64,000 nucleotides of DNA, taken from assembly GCA_029624815.1 (NCBI GenBank), contig JARSSH010000029.1, positions 1-64,000 on the forward strand, given 5' to 3'. The notes beneath the pieces are model-generated. The model was not told where the DNA came from, ran no database searches, and was given only the letters and a program-made list of their open reading frames with translations. Positions 40,746-50,252 of the stretch are shown in pieces (positions within the stretch are counted from its first letter, which is position 1; each line of letters opens with the position of its first letter). The position numbers and the translations under genes are program-made. The DNA is from Candidatus Competibacter sp. (lineage in GTDB: Bacteria; Pseudomonadota; Gammaproteobacteria; Competibacterales; Competibacteraceae).

Positions 40746-41003
40746 ATGGTCGAGTTCGATGACGTGCGGCAGTTGGTTGGCGAGATATTGCAGTTGGGAG
40801 ACCGGGTTCCGCGGCTCGGCCCGGATACGCCGCTGCTGGGGAATATCCCGGAGTTCGACTCGATGACGGTGGTGACCTTGATCTATGCCCTGGAGCGGCA
40901 ATTCGATATTCAGGTTGCCGACGACGAGATTAGCGCAGAGATCTTCGAAACCTTGGGGAAAGTCCATGAATTTGTCCGCGGCAAGCTCGTGGCGGGGAAT
41001 TGA
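40746..41003 (+). CDS. Acyl carrier protein-like protein
   Basis: An 85-residue four-helix carrier protein. The phosphopantetheine site is EFDSMTVVTLIYALE with Ser39 in the DSM motif, preceded by the LGPDTPLLGNIPEFDS loop typical of stand-alone carrier proteins used outside fatty acid synthesis. ATG 40746 has GAGGAGG upstream. No acyltransferase, ketosynthase or adenylating enzyme is adjacent, so what it carries is unknown. It closes the run of unusual genes after the T6SS. Confidence 0.85.
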   Translation: MVEFDDVRQLVGEILQLGDRVPRLGPDTPLLGNIPEFDSMTVVTLIYALERQFDIQVADDEISAEIFETLGKVHEFVRGKLVAGN

Positions 41004-41009
41004 GCGCCG

Positions 41010-41440
41010 TCGCGTCCGCCGAGCCGCCGCCGGATCCGTGCCACCGCGCCGCTAGAAACTCGGAAATCCTCTGTTCCAGCCAATATTCCGCCCACCACGG
41101 CCAGCGCCCGGCAATGAAACCGACATGGCCGCCTTGTGAGCCGAGTTCCAGCCGCACGCGGGGCGAAAGCGCGCTGGCGTCCGGCACCACTTCCGGTCAC
41201 ATGAGAGGACCGTCCAGTGCGTGCGGGATCAAGGTCGGAACGCGGACGCGCCGCGGGTAGGACCGGCAACTGGCCCGGGTGTGGTAGTCATGGACGCCGG
41301 CATAACCGTGCAGGGGCGCGGTGATCCGGTCGTCGAAGGTGTGGAAGTTCCGCGGCGCCGCCAGCTTGTCCCAACGGCACGGGCGCATCTGGACGATGCC
41401 GGAATGTGTCGCGATCGCTCTTTTTCAGCGCGTGCGGCAG
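41010..41440 (-). pseudogene. Remnant of a YheT-like alpha/beta hydrolase
   Basis: One minus-strand frame reads the C-terminal third of a YheT-type hydrolase: AAPRNFHTFDDRITAPLHGYAGVHDYHTRASCRSY, RVRVPTLIPHALDGPLM, an in-frame TGA (41197-41199), then PDASALSPRVRLELGSQGGHVGFIAGRWPWWAEYWLEQRI. The GGHVGF histidine of the catalytic triad is still readable, but the N-terminal two thirds with the nucleophile are missing and a stop interrupts the rest. It is a decayed gene. The gap 41441-41517 before glgB has nothing that I recognise. Confidence 0.7.
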
Positions 41441-41517
41441 GTCACTTGGAACAGTCTCTAGGGCGCGGCCTATTCGCCGCCGCGCCCTCCAAGGAATGGA
41501 AACGCACTAGCGCCGGT

Positions 41518-43851
41518 TCATTCGGGCTGCGCCAATTCTTCCTCGACCGCGTCCGGGGCGGTGGATGTCGGCGGTTTCGCGGCCGGTTCCGCCAGCGGTT
41601 CTTCCCCGATCGCCGTATCGGCCAGTAGCTCGCCCAGAGCGGTTGTGGTCAGCACCGGTGCCGGCAGCGGTTCCGGACGAAGCACCAGGCCGCCCAGCGG
41701 TGGCACGGTAATGGTGATCGAGTAGGGATGCTCCATCCAGGGTCGTTCCTCGGCGATCAGATCGACCCCGCCGTTGCCGATGCCGCTGCCGGCGTAGTAG
41801 TGGGAGTCGGAGTTGAACACTTCCGTGTAACGGCCCGCCCGCGGAACGCCGATGCGGTAATTTTCGCGTGGGACCGGCGTAAAATTGACCACGACCACCA
41901 AAAAGTCGTCGTCCTTCTTGCGCAGATAGCTCAGGATGGATTGCTCGGCGTCATGACAGTCGATCCAGCTGAACCCTTGCCACTCGAACTCGTAGTGATG
42001 AAGCACCGGATCGCTGTGATAAAGCCGGTTCAGGTCGGTGACCAACTGCTTTAAACCCCGGTGGAAATCGTATTGCAGCACCCACCAGTCGATCGGGTTG
42101 GCGCTGTTCCACTCGTTGCCTTGGCCGAACTCGGTGCCCATGAACAGCAGTTTCTTGCCGGGGTGGGTGAACATGTAGAGATAAAGCAGCCGCAGGTTGG
42201 CGAAGCGCTGCCATTCGTCGCCCGGCATCTTGTTCGGCATCGAGCCCTTGCCGTGCACCACTTCGTCGTGCGAGAAGGGCAGCATGAAATTCTCGGTGAA
42301 GCAGTACAGCATGCTGAAGGTCAGCAGATCGTGGTGGTACTTGCGATGGACCGGGTTCTGCGCCATGTAGCGCAGGGTGTCGTTCATCCAACCCATGTTC
42401 CATTTCATGCTGAACCCCAGCCCGCCGAGATAGGTCGGCCGGGTGACTTGTGGCCAGGACGTGGATTCCTCGGCGATGACCATCGCGCCGGGATGCTCGC
42501 TGTGAACCACCGTGTTCAGCTCGCGCATGAAATCGATGGCTTCCAGATTCTCGCGCCCGCCGTATTTGTTGGGAATCCACTCGCCTTCCTTGCGCGAATA
42601 GTCCAGATACAGCATGGACGCGACCGCGTCCACCCGCAGGCCGTCGAGATGAAACTCCTCGATCCAGTACAGGGCGCTGGACAGCAGGAAGTTCTTCACC
42701 TCGTAGCGACCGAAGTTGAAGATCAGGGTGGACCAGTCGAGATGTTCGCCCAAGCGGGGGTCGGCGTGCTCGTACAGCGGCTCGCCGTCGAAGCGGGCCA
42801 GACCGTGGGCATCCTTGGGGAAGTGGGCCGGCACCCAGTCGAGGATCACCCCGATATCGTGCTGGTGGCAATAATCGATGAAATAGCGGAAATCGTCCGG
42901 CGTGCCGAAACGGCTGGTGGGCGCGTAGTAGCCGGTGGTCTGGTAGCCCCAGGAGGCGTCGTAGGGATGCTCGGTGACCGGCAGCAGTTCGATGTGACTG
43001 AAGCCGGTTTCCTGGACGTATTCCACCAACTGGTGCGCCAGCTCCCGATAGTTCATGAACTCGCCTTCCGGCCCGCGTCGCCACGAGCCGAGATGAACCT
43101 CGTAGATGGACATCGGCTGGTGCAGCCAGTCGGATTTCTTGCGCCGCTCCAGCCATTCGGCGTCGCGCCAGGCATAGGCATTGGGTTTGGTGACGATGGT
43201 GGCGGTGCTGGGACGCAGCTCGAACTGCTGGCCGTAGGGATCGGATTTGAGCAGGATCGCGCCGCTGTGGCGGTTGCGGACCTCGAATTTATACAGGTCG
43301 CCTGGGCACAGGTTGGGGATGAACAGCTCCCACACCCCGCTGCCGCCGCGCACCCGCATCGGATGGATTCGGCCATCCCAGCGGTTGAAACTGCCCACCA
43401 CGCTGACCCGTTCGGCGTTCGGCGCCCAGACCGCGAACAGCACGCCGGCCACCCCGTCCGCCTCGTGCCGGTGCGCGCCCAGGAAGCGGTAGGAATGCCA
43501 GTGCTTGCCCTCACCGAACAGGTAAAGATCGAAGTCGGGCAACTGCGGCGGAAAGCAATAGGGATCGTGGGAGATATGCTCGTGGTGGTCGGCGTCGCGC
43601 CAGATCAGCCGGTAGCGCTCCGGAACCTGATCGACCTTGCCCTGCCACTCGAACAGGTCGGTGTTGGGGATTCGCTCCAGCGGCAGGTTGCCCTCGGCGA
43701 TATGCACGTCCTGGGCGTAGGGCAAATGGGCGCGCACCACGACTTTCTTGTCTTGCGGATGGCGGCCCAATACGGAGAAAGGATCGTGATGGCGGGCTTC
43801 GACAATGCGTTGCAGTTCGGGTTGAAGTTTCGGGCTCGTCACTTGGTTCAT
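41518..43851 (-). CDS. glgB: 1,4-alpha-glucan branching enzyme GlgB
   Basis: A 777-residue glycogen branching enzyme: it cuts alpha-1,4 chains and rejoins them by alpha-1,6 links. Order of domains: an N1 carbohydrate-binding part ([24 protein letters not shown]), a CBM48 domain ([25 protein letters not shown]), and the GH13 barrel with [25 protein letters not shown] (nucleophile Asp), [12 protein letters not shown] (acid/base Glu) and [14 protein letters not shown]. The C-terminal beta domain is followed by an unusual 50-residue Ala/Pro/Glu-rich tail. The start at ATG 43851 gives [25 protein letters not shown]. It is alone, not in a glg operon. Confidence 0.96.
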   Translation of the reverse strand: MNQVTSPKLQPELQRIVEARHHDPFSVLGRHPQDKKVVVRAHLPYAQDVHIAEGNLPLERIPNTDLFEWQGKVDQVPERYRLIWRDADHHEHISHDPYCFPPQLPDFDLYLFGEGKHWHSYRFLGAHRHEADGVAGVLFAVWAPNAERVSVVGSFNRWDGRIHPMRVRGGSGVWELFIPNLCPGDLYKFEVRNRHSGAILLKSDPYGQQFELRPSTATIVTKPNAYAWRDAEWLERRKKSDWLHQPMSIYEVHLGSWRRGPEGEFMNYRELAHQLVEYVQETGFSHIELLPVTEHPYDASWGYQTTGYYAPTSRFGTPDDFRYFIDYCHQHDIGVILDWVPAHFPKDAHGLARFDGEPLYEHADPRLGEHLDWSTLIFNFGRYEVKNFLLSSALYWIEEFHLDGLRVDAVASMLYLDYSRKEGEWIPNKYGGRENLEAIDFMRELNTVVHSEHPGAMVIAEESTSWPQVTRPTYLGGLGFSMKWNMGWMNDTLRYMAQNPVHRKYHHDLLTFSMLYCFTENFMLPFSHDEVVHGKGSMPNKMPGDEWQRFANLRLLYLYMFTHPGKKLLFMGTEFGQGNEWNSANPIDWWVLQYDFHRGLKQLVTDLNRLYHSDPVLHHYEFEWQGFSWIDCHDAEQSILSYLRKKDDDFLVVVVNFTPVPRENYRIGVPRAGRYTEVFNSDSHYYAGSGIGNGGVDLIAEERPWMEHPYSITITVPPLGGLVLRPEPLPAPVLTTTALGELLADTAIGEEPLAEPAAKPPTSTAPDAVEEELAQPE

Positions 43852-44119
43852 CCTGTTGTGTTGACGGTTTTTGGGGCCATGTCCGACGATGGCTGATGTT
43901 CCAACCGCAAGGCCGGACGGCAACGCGCGGATGAGAATCGCGGCATTGCGCGGGATCGGGAAACGGCAAGCGTCTGGAGTCGAGCGTCAAACGCCATGCG
44001 CGCTAATGGCTCTAGTATAACGTAATCCGCCAAGGCATGACTTTCCGTGGAGGATATCGGCGGATAGCCCGCTTGTAGAGCAGCCGGCCGCTCTCCGGTT
44101 TAACCTCCCCCCATCGGCC
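43852..44119. other. Intergenic region upstream of glgB
   Basis: 268 bases between glgB and the end of the SQR gene, both read leftward. It should hold the glgB promoter. I see no terminator with a clear T-tract and no additional gene. Confidence 0.3.
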
Positions 44120-45391
44120 TTATTCCAGCCGTTCGATGCCCAGCGTCCGCAGTACGTATTTCTCGTACACCGGTTCCGACGCGCCGGTTTTGATCTTGTG
44201 GATGAAGTATTTTTCGAAAGCGATTTTGGCGTAGTGAACCCACTTGCCCTTTTTGAACCAGTTGACGTTGCGCGGCGGGATTTGCGGCAGCGCCACGAAG
44301 GCCGCGCCGGTATCGCCCATATCCGCCAGGCAGATGGCGTTCCAGGTGCCCTTGGCGACGGCTGGCTGGCCGGCCAGATCGGCCTGGATGTTCTGGACGA
44401 TGGCGGACACCATCGATTCGATCATATAGCCGGTCTTGGGTACGCCAGTGGGCACCGGCGTGGCTTCGACCGGCGGGATCGCCACGCACACCCCAGCCGA
44501 GAAGATGTTGCGGTACTTGGGGCTGCGCTGGTTGGCGTCGATCAGCACGAAGCCGCGCGGGTTGCACAAGCCGTCCACGGCGGCAACCGGATCAACGCCG
44601 CGAAACGCCGGCAGGGTCATGGCGAACTTGAAGGGTACCTCGTGTTCCTTGATCACGTCACCGCGTTCGTTGTATTCCTCAACCAGGGCTCGATCAGATT
44701 CAATCCGGGTGGTTCTGGCGTTGGTGATCCATTTGATGTGCCGGTTGCGCAGGTCCGATTCCAGCATGCCCTTGGAGTCGCCGACGCCGCCCAAGCCCAA
44801 GTGACCGATATACGGTTCGCTGGTGATCAGGGTCATGGGTACATGTTTGCGCAGCTTGCGCTTGCGCAGGTCGGCGTCGAGGATGAACGCGCTTTCGTAG
44901 ACGGGTCCGAAACAACTGGCCATGGGCATTGCGCCCACCAGGATCGGGCCGGGGTTCTCGCAGAAGGCTTCATAGGCTTCGTAGGCGGTCTGGGCGTGGT
45001 CCACCGCGCAGACCGAATGGGTGTGGCCGTTGTGGGGACCGGCGCCCGGCACCTCGTCGAAGGCCAGTTTGGGGCCGGTGGTGATGACGAGATAATCGTA
45101 ATCGACGGTTTGCCCGTCCTGTATCGTGAGCCGGTTGTGGGCGGCGTCGATCCGGGTGACCGGCCGGCCGATGAAACGGATGTCCTTCTTTTCGAGGTAG
45201 GGACCGATCGGGAAGGCGATGTCGTCGCGCCGGCGCCAGCCGACCAGCAGCCACGGGTTGGAAGGAAGAAATTGGAACTCCTCGCTCGCGTTGATCACCG
45301 TGATATCGTGGGTCTTGCCCAGTTTTTCCCGGGCTTCGTAGGCGAAGGGAATGCCGCCGATACCCGCGCCCATCACAACGATATGAGCCAT
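44120..45391 (-). CDS. sqr: Sulfide:quinone oxidoreductase family flavoprotein
   Basis: A 423-residue FAD enzyme that would oxidise sulfide and pass electrons to the quinone pool at the inner membrane. It opens with the FAD-binding fold MAHIVVMGAGIGGIPFAYEAREKLG, has YDYLVITTGPKLAFDEVPG, and carries cysteines expected to take part in catalysis (VCAVDHAQ, MASCFGPVYESAF and IFSAGVCVAIPP). The end IPPVEATPVPTGVPKTGYMIESMVSAIVQNI is characteristic of one SQR branch. ATG 45391 follows AGGAGAAACAGCC; the longer open frame upstream is a shadow. It diverges from a cytochrome c gene, a plausible electron-transfer partner. Confidence 0.82.
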   Translation of the reverse strand: MAHIVVMGAGIGGIPFAYEAREKLGKTHDITVINASEEFQFLPSNPWLLVGWRRRDDIAFPIGPYLEKKDIRFIGRPVTRIDAAHNRLTIQDGQTVDYDYLVITTGPKLAFDEVPGAGPHNGHTHSVCAVDHAQTAYEAYEAFCENPGPILVGAMPMASCFGPVYESAFILDADLRKRKLRKHVPMTLITSEPYIGHLGLGGVGDSKGMLESDLRNRHIKWITNARTTRIESDRALVEEYNERGDVIKEHEVPFKFAMTLPAFRGVDPVAAVDGLCNPRGFVLIDANQRSPKYRNIFSAGVCVAIPPVEATPVPTGVPKTGYMIESMVSAIVQNIQADLAGQPAVAKGTWNAICLADMGDTGAAFVALPQIPPRNVNWFKKGKWVHYAKIAFEKYFIHKIKTGASEPVYEKYVLRTLGIERLE

Positions 45392-45631
45392 GGCTGTTTC
45401 TCCTGAACCCTCCGCAGGGTGCTTGAGATGGTCGTTTGGGAAGCCGATTGAGGTGAATAAGGTCTTCAAATTAAAGCATAGAGCATTTTCGCGGGCCTGG
45501 CCGGATGCCGGCGCGTGACGATTCGCGGCGCTTTGGCGTCCCCACGCCGCCGCAGTCTGGTAAGATATGACGGTATCATCCAGACGTATCCGATAACCCG
45601 AGCAGGTCAAAACATATCCAAAGGACGATCC
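45392..45631. promoter_or_regulatory. Divergent control region of SQR and cytochrome c
   Basis: 240 bases between two genes read away from each other, so it holds both promoters. An AT-rich stretch (45456-45490) lies near the SQR side and a TAAGATATG box near 45561 on the cytochrome side. No clear regulator site could be assigned. Confidence 0.35.
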
Positions 45632-46027
45632 ATGAACTCTCGTAAATTGCTTGCATTCGCATTGGTTTCGGGGTTGGGCATGTTGGTGGGTTGTTCCGGC
45701 GAACGACCGGACAAGCCGGTGAGCTTCCAGAAGGACGTGTATCCGATTCTGAAAGCGAACTGTGCGGAGTGCCATACCGTGCCCAATGGCGAGGGCTATA
45801 CCAAGAGCGGTTTGGCGCTGGGCGCCTATGAGGATCTAATGAAGGGCACCAAGATGGGTCCCGTCATCATCCCCGGGCAGAGTCTCAACAGCAGTTTCAA
45901 CCGATTGATCGAAGGCCGTCCCGGCGTGGATCCTTCCATTCAAATGCCGCACGGCAAGGTCAAGCTGCCGGAAGAACAACTGGCCATCATCCGTAAGTGG
46001 GTCGATCAGGGCGCCAAGAACAACTAG
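45632..46027 (+). CDS. c-type cytochrome lipoprotein
   Basis: A 131-residue exported protein with signal peptide and lipobox (LLAFALVSGLGMLVGC, Cys21) and one heme c site CAECH (near residue 50). The fold resembles the small 'planctomycete-type' cytochrome c domain: FQKDVYPILKANCAECH, then GPVIIPGQSLNSSFNRLIEG, MPHGKVKLPEEQLAIIRKWVDQGAKNN. A Met in QMPHG is the likely second heme ligand. It is anchored in the periplasm and may take electrons from the divergent SQR or from another sulfur enzyme. AAAGGA precedes ATG 45632. Confidence 0.88.
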   Translation: MNSRKLLAFALVSGLGMLVGCSGERPDKPVSFQKDVYPILKANCAECHTVPNGEGYTKSGLALGAYEDLMKGTKMGPVIIPGQSLNSSFNRLIEGRPGVDPSIQMPHGKVKLPEEQLAIIRKWVDQGAKNN

Positions 46028-46059
46028 AAGGCCCGTACTGCTTTCCGCCCGCATTCCGG

Positions 46060-46086
46060 CCCTCCCTCCGACGCCAGAGGGAGGGC
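46060..46086 (+). terminator. Hairpin after cytochrome c gene
   Basis: Ten-base arms GCCCTCCCTC (46060-46069) and GAGGGAGGGC (46077-46086) with a seven-base loop, 33 bases after the stop. It lacks a T-tract directly after the stem, so it may act as a processing or pause structure more than as a strong terminator. Confidence 0.5.
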
Positions 46087-46213
46087 GCGGCGCCGGCCGA
46101 TCTTACCCACCAAAAAAACAATCCGGCTCGTCCGCCCGACCCCCATCCTTCGTTCCGCCGCCTGTCCAACGTCGGAACGAGCCTGTTCCATCGGATCGTT
46201 TTGGGAAGGCATC

Positions 46214-48358
46214 ATGGTTAGCTCTCGGCAGACCGCGCTGGCCGGCGCGGATTTCGATACCTGGTTGAGTACCCTGCAAGTCCGCTGGTCGCCGGCTCAG
46301 ATCGAGATCGTCCGGCACGCCTACGCGCTCGGCGGCGAGCCGGAACTGGCGGTGGCCGACCTGCTGGCCGACCTGCGCGTGGATCACGAAGTGGTTGCCG
46401 CCGCACTGCTATACGAGCCGGTTGCGGCCGGGCTGACCCAACTGGCTTTGGTCGAGGAGGAATTCGGGTCGGCTGTCGCGCGTTTGGTCGACGGCATCGC
46501 CAAGCTCGATGCCATCGGCGAATTGCATCAGAGCGGCCAGCATGCCGCTCATCAGTTGGAAAGCCTACGCAAGATGTTATTGGCGATGGCGCAGGATGTG
46601 CGGGTGGTGCTGATCAAGTTGGCGATGCGATTGCACGAATTACGCCAGTTTGGGCAGCGACCCGCTGCCGGGCAGCACCGCATCGCCCAGGAGACCCTGG
46701 ATATCTTTACCCCGCTGGCCAATCGGCTTGGCATCGGTCGTATCAAGTGGGAGATGGAAGATCTGGCGCTGCGCTACCTGGAACCGCCGGTTTACAAGCA
46801 AATCGCCGCCGCCCTCGACCAACGCCGCGCCGATCGGGAAAATTATATCGAACGGGTTGTGGGGGAATTGCGCGGTCGCCTGCGCCAGGTCGGTATCCGC
46901 GCCGAGGTCAGCGGCCGAGTCAAGCACATCTACGGCATCTGGCGAAAGATGCAGCTCAAGAAGCTGTCCTTCGAGCAGATTTTCGATGTGCGCGCGGTGC
47001 GAGTCATGGTCGATACGGTGAACGACTGCTATGCCGCGCTCGGCGTGGTGCATGCCTGCTGGAACCATATCCATCAGGAGTTCGACGACTATATCGCCCA
47101 TCCCAAGCCCAACGGTTATCAATCGCTGCATACGGCGGTGGTGGGGCCGGAAGGTCGGGCCCTGGAAGTGCAGATCCGAACCTTCGCCATGCATCAGAAC
47201 GCCGAATTGGGTGTCGCCGCCCACTGGCGCTACAAGGAGGGCGGCGAGAGTCCGGGCGCGGCGGCCGAACAGCAAGTCGTTTGGTTGCGGCAGATTCTGG
47301 AGTATCGGGAGGAAGAAGCCGGCGACGGCGACCTGCTGGAGCGCTTCAAGGCCGAGGCGTTCCAGGATCGGGTGTACGCCATCACGCCCAAGGGCGCCAT
47401 CGTCGAACTGGCGCAGGGAGCGACGCCGCTGGATTTCGCCTACCACATCCATACCGAGGTCGGCCATCGCTGTCGGGGCGCCAAGGTCAACGGCCGCATC
47501 GTGCCGCTCACTTACGAACTCAAGAACGGCGAGCAAGTGGACGTGCTGACCGCCAAGACCGGCGGCCCCAGTCGCGACTGGCTGAGCCCGCATCTGGGTT
47601 ACGTCAAAACCAATCGGGCGCGAGCCAAGATCCGCCAATGGTTTATCCAGCAGGATCAGGATAAAAGCATTATCGCGGGTCGCGGGTTGCTGGAGCGGGA
47701 GTTCCAGCGGTTGGGAATCCGGCAGATCAAGCTGGAGAAAGTGGCGGAAAAGTTCAACTTCGCCAAACCGGAAGATCTGTTCGCCGCCATCGGCCACGGC
47801 GCGCTGACCACCGCGCAGGTGGTGGCTAAAATCCAGGATCTGCTGCCGGCGCCGCCCGCGACCGCGGATCATCCGCCCATCACGCGCAAGCCCAGAAGCG
47901 TCGAATCCGGCAAGGACGACGTGCGGATCCGCGGGGTGGGCCGGTTGCTGACGCAGATGGCGCAATGTTGCCAACCGGCGCCGTTCGAGCCGATCGTCGG
48001 CTATATCACCCAGGGGCGCGGCGTGACCATCCACCGGCAGGATTGCGCCAACTGGCTGAGCCTGGCCAGCCAGCACCACGAACGCGTCATCGAGGTTGGC
48101 TGGGGCGAAACGCCCGCTACTTATCCGGTGGACATCATGGTGGTCGCCCACGATCGCTCCGGTCTGTTGCGCGATATCACCTCGATTCTGGCCAACGAAC
48201 AGGTCAACGTGTTGGGCGCGAATACGTTGACCGACCGGGAAACCTCGATCGCCCGCATGGGGTTGACCCTGGAAATCACCGATGTGGTGCAGCTCAGCCG
48301 GGTGCTGGACCAAATCGGGCAGTTGCACAATGTGGTGGAGGCGTATCGCAAGAGCTGA
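46214..48358 (+). CDS. relA: (p)ppGpp synthetase RelA
   Basis: A 714-residue stringent-response enzyme that makes (p)ppGpp on stalled ribosomes. The N-terminal hydrolase domain has lost its HD pair (HEVVAAALLYEPVAAG where SpoT has HD), and the synthetase domain has the acidic EFDD motif (HQEFDDYIAHPKPNGYQSLHTAVVG) typical of synthesis-only RelA. Then follow the TGS domain (DRVYAITPKGAIVELAQGATPLDFAYHIHTEVGHRC), a helical region, and the C-terminal ACT domain (VDIMVVAHDRSGLLRDITSILANEQVNVLG). Full length. It converges with hflD, with only 12 bases between stops. Confidence 0.95.
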   Translation: MVSSRQTALAGADFDTWLSTLQVRWSPAQIEIVRHAYALGGEPELAVADLLADLRVDHEVVAAALLYEPVAAGLTQLALVEEEFGSAVARLVDGIAKLDAIGELHQSGQHAAHQLESLRKMLLAMAQDVRVVLIKLAMRLHELRQFGQRPAAGQHRIAQETLDIFTPLANRLGIGRIKWEMEDLALRYLEPPVYKQIAAALDQRRADRENYIERVVGELRGRLRQVGIRAEVSGRVKHIYGIWRKMQLKKLSFEQIFDVRAVRVMVDTVNDCYAALGVVHACWNHIHQEFDDYIAHPKPNGYQSLHTAVVGPEGRALEVQIRTFAMHQNAELGVAAHWRYKEGGESPGAAAEQQVVWLRQILEYREEEAGDGDLLERFKAEAFQDRVYAITPKGAIVELAQGATPLDFAYHIHTEVGHRCRGAKVNGRIVPLTYELKNGEQVDVLTAKTGGPSRDWLSPHLGYVKTNRARAKIRQWFIQQDQDKSIIAGRGLLEREFQRLGIRQIKLEKVAEKFNFAKPEDLFAAIGHGALTTAQVVAKIQDLLPAPPATADHPPITRKPRSVESGKDDVRIRGVGRLLTQMAQCCQPAPFEPIVGYITQGRGVTIHRQDCANWLSLASQHHERVIEVGWGETPATYPVDIMVVAHDRSGLLRDITSILANEQVNVLGANTLTDRETSIARMGLTLEITDVVQLSRVLDQIGQLHNVVEAYRKS

Positions 48359-48370
48359 AGCCTTGGTGGT

Positions 48371-48988
48371 TTACGCCAGACTAGCCAGCAGTCGCCGGGT
48401 TTCCCGCAGCAGGGGGTTGCGCCGCAGCAGCAGCGTCAACCGGCCGCCGCCGCTTTGTCGCCACAGGGTCGCCGCGCGGATGCCGGCCAACAGCAGCGCC
48501 CGAATCCGGTTGCTGTTCTCCGGGTTGTTCAGGTGGACCGGTGCGCCGCTGACCATGATGCGCGGCGACAGCGTGCTCAGGCTGTTCAAGTAGATCTCGG
48601 CGAAACGGGCGACGGAGTTGCTGTGCCCGACCGGAAAATGCGCCAGGTTCGGAATGATGTTCTCGATGCCGGCGCGGACGGCCCGCAACAGATCGGCGCG
48701 TTGGAATAGCTTGCGCTCCAGACTCAGCAACGTTATCGCGTAGCGGGTCAATTCCATGTCCCGCGGGTTGCCAAGCTGCTGCTCAAGCAATTGCAGGCCG
48801 GCGCGTAGCCGGGGAACGCCACCGTACACGTCGTCGCTGCTGGTGGCGTCGATCTTGATCAGGCTGTGCAGGCAGGTTTCGATATCCTCCGGGTTGGCTT
48901 GGCCGCGGCGGGCAATGCCGCGCACCAGGTCGGCGGCTTGCAGCACGCCGGCCAGAGCGATGGCGCGATCACGGTCGGTTTGGGGCAT
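48371..48988 (-). CDS. hflD: HflD homologue
   Basis: A 205-residue helical protein of the HflD family, a membrane-associated factor first known for effects on phage lambda CII and usually encoded beside mnmA. Family marks: DRAIALAGVLQAADLVRGIARRG, LHSLIKIDATSSDDVYGGVPRLRAGLQLLEQQLG, RYAITLLSLERKLF, and RIRALLLAGIRAATLWRQSGGGR. It follows mnmA by 30 bases in the same direction, the standard gammaproteobacterial order. Confidence 0.95.
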   Translation of the reverse strand: MPQTDRDRAIALAGVLQAADLVRGIARRGQANPEDIETCLHSLIKIDATSSDDVYGGVPRLRAGLQLLEQQLGNPRDMELTRYAITLLSLERKLFQRADLLRAVRAGIENIIPNLAHFPVGHSNSVARFAEIYLNSLSTLSPRIMVSGAPVHLNNPENSNRIRALLLAGIRAATLWRQSGGGRLTLLLRRNPLLRETRRLLASLA

Positions 48989-49018
48989 GGGATGGGGATC
49001 GGGGTTGGAGAGTTGGAT

Positions 49019-50107
49019 TTAATCCCAGGTGTCATCGATCACCCCACCGCCCAGGCAGTCGTCGGCGAGGTAGAAGACAATGGACTGTCCGGGGGTGATG
49101 GCGCGCTGCGGTTCGGGAAACCGGATCGTAGCGCCTCGCGCATCCAATGCCTCCAACACGCACGCCCGATCGCTTTGGCGATAGCGAATTTTGGCCTGAC
49201 AGCGCAATGGCGTGGTGGGTGGCCGGCCTGCGATCCAGCGCAGTTGCGAGGCGCGTAAGCGCCGGTGAAATAGAGCAGGGTGGTCGTGACCCTGCACCAC
49301 GGTCAATGTGTTGCTTTCCAACTCCTTGCCGGCGACGTACCAGGGGAGGCCGCTGCCGTCGCGCCGACCGCCGATGCCCAGTCCCTGTCGCTGGCCGATG
49401 GTGTGGAACATCAAGCCGGCGTGCTCGCCCAGCGGATCTCCGTTCGGGGTTCGGATCGGCCCCGGTCGGGCTGGCAGAAAACGGTTCAGGAACTCCCGGA
49501 ACGGGCGTTCGCCGATGAAGCAAATGCCGGTGCTGTCCTTTTTGGCGTGGGTGACCAGACCGGCGCGGGCAGCCCTATCCCGCACCTCCTGCTTGTGGAG
49601 GTTACCGACGGGAAACAATGCACTGGCCAGTTGGGATTGGTCGAGTCCGTATAGAAAGTAGCTCTGGTCCTTATTGGGGTCACGGCCCTTGAGCAGGTGC
49701 TGGCGGCAATCGCGCTCCTCGCGCCGGACATAGTGGCCGGTGGCGATATGCCCGGCGCCCAGCCGGCGGGCATGATCGAGAAAAGCCCTGAACTTGATTT
49801 CGGTGTTGCACAGGATGTCGGGGTTGGGGGTTCGACCACGGCGGTATTCGTCGAGAAAATAATGGAATACCCGCTCCCGATATTCGGTGGCGAAGCTGAC
49901 CTGGTGCAAGGGAATGCCCAGCGTGTCGCAAACCGAGCGCGCGTCCTCCAGATCCTCGGCGGCGGAACAGTAACCGGCCTCGTGGGAATCCTCCCAGTTC
50001 TTCATGAACACGCCATGCACATCGTGGCCCTGTTCGACCAGCAGCAGCGCTGCCACCGAGGAATCCACGCCGCCGGACAGGCCCACCACGATCCGGTTTT
50101 TTGCCAT
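49019..50107 (-). CDS. mnmA: tRNA 2-thiouridylase MnmA
   Basis: A 362-residue enzyme that makes the 2-thio group of wobble uridine in Lys, Glu and Gln tRNAs. The PP-loop SGGVDSS (residues 11-17) activates uridine with ATP. Catalytic cysteines sit in [12 protein letters not shown] and [40 protein letters not shown] and the C-terminal barrel (KIRYRQSD) complete the normal length. It leads the mnmA-hflD pair; the preceding 145 bases contain the phasin terminator and its own promoter. Confidence 0.97.
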   Translation of the reverse strand: MAKNRIVVGLSGGVDSSVAALLLVEQGHDVHGVFMKNWEDSHEAGYCSAAEDLEDARSVCDTLGIPLHQVSFATEYRERVFHYFLDEYRRGRTPNPDILCNTEIKFRAFLDHARRLGAGHIATGHYVRREERDCRQHLLKGRDPNKDQSYFLYGLDQSQLASALFPVGNLHKQEVRDRAARAGLVTHAKKDSTGICFIGERPFREFLNRFLPARPGPIRTPNGDPLGEHAGLMFHTIGQRQGLGIGGRRDGSGLPWYVAGKELESNTLTVVQGHDHPALFHRRLRASQLRWIAGRPPTTPLRCQAKIRYRQSDRACVLEALDARGATIRFPEPQRAITPGQSIVFYLADDCLGGGVIDDTWD

Positions 50108-50210
50108 CGAGAGAGTATCAGGAGACCGAGGTTAAGAATGCGAATGGAGAGATTAGAATACCAAACGGATCTCGCCGGGACAGCGCCTGCTTAACCGCGG
50201 GCCAAAGAAA

Positions 50211-50239
50211 AAGGCCGAACCCCCGGTTCGGCCTTGCGG
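50211..50239 (-). terminator. Rho-independent terminator of the phasin gene
   Basis: Perfect 11-base stem AAGGCCGAACC/GGTTCGGCCTT (50211-50221 and 50225-50235) with a three-base loop, just after the phasin stop. On the minus strand the stem is followed by TTTCTTTGG. A strong, simple terminator suits an abundantly expressed granule protein. Confidence 0.85.
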
Positions 50240-50252
50240 GGCAAGGCGTGAC

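Noticed and set aside
42061-43896. 611-codon open frame opposite glgB
   Set aside because: Shadow of GlgB, whose catalytic motifs are intact on the other strand.
46640-48328. 562-codon open frame opposite relA
   Set aside because: Antisense shadow; RelA is complete on the plus strand.
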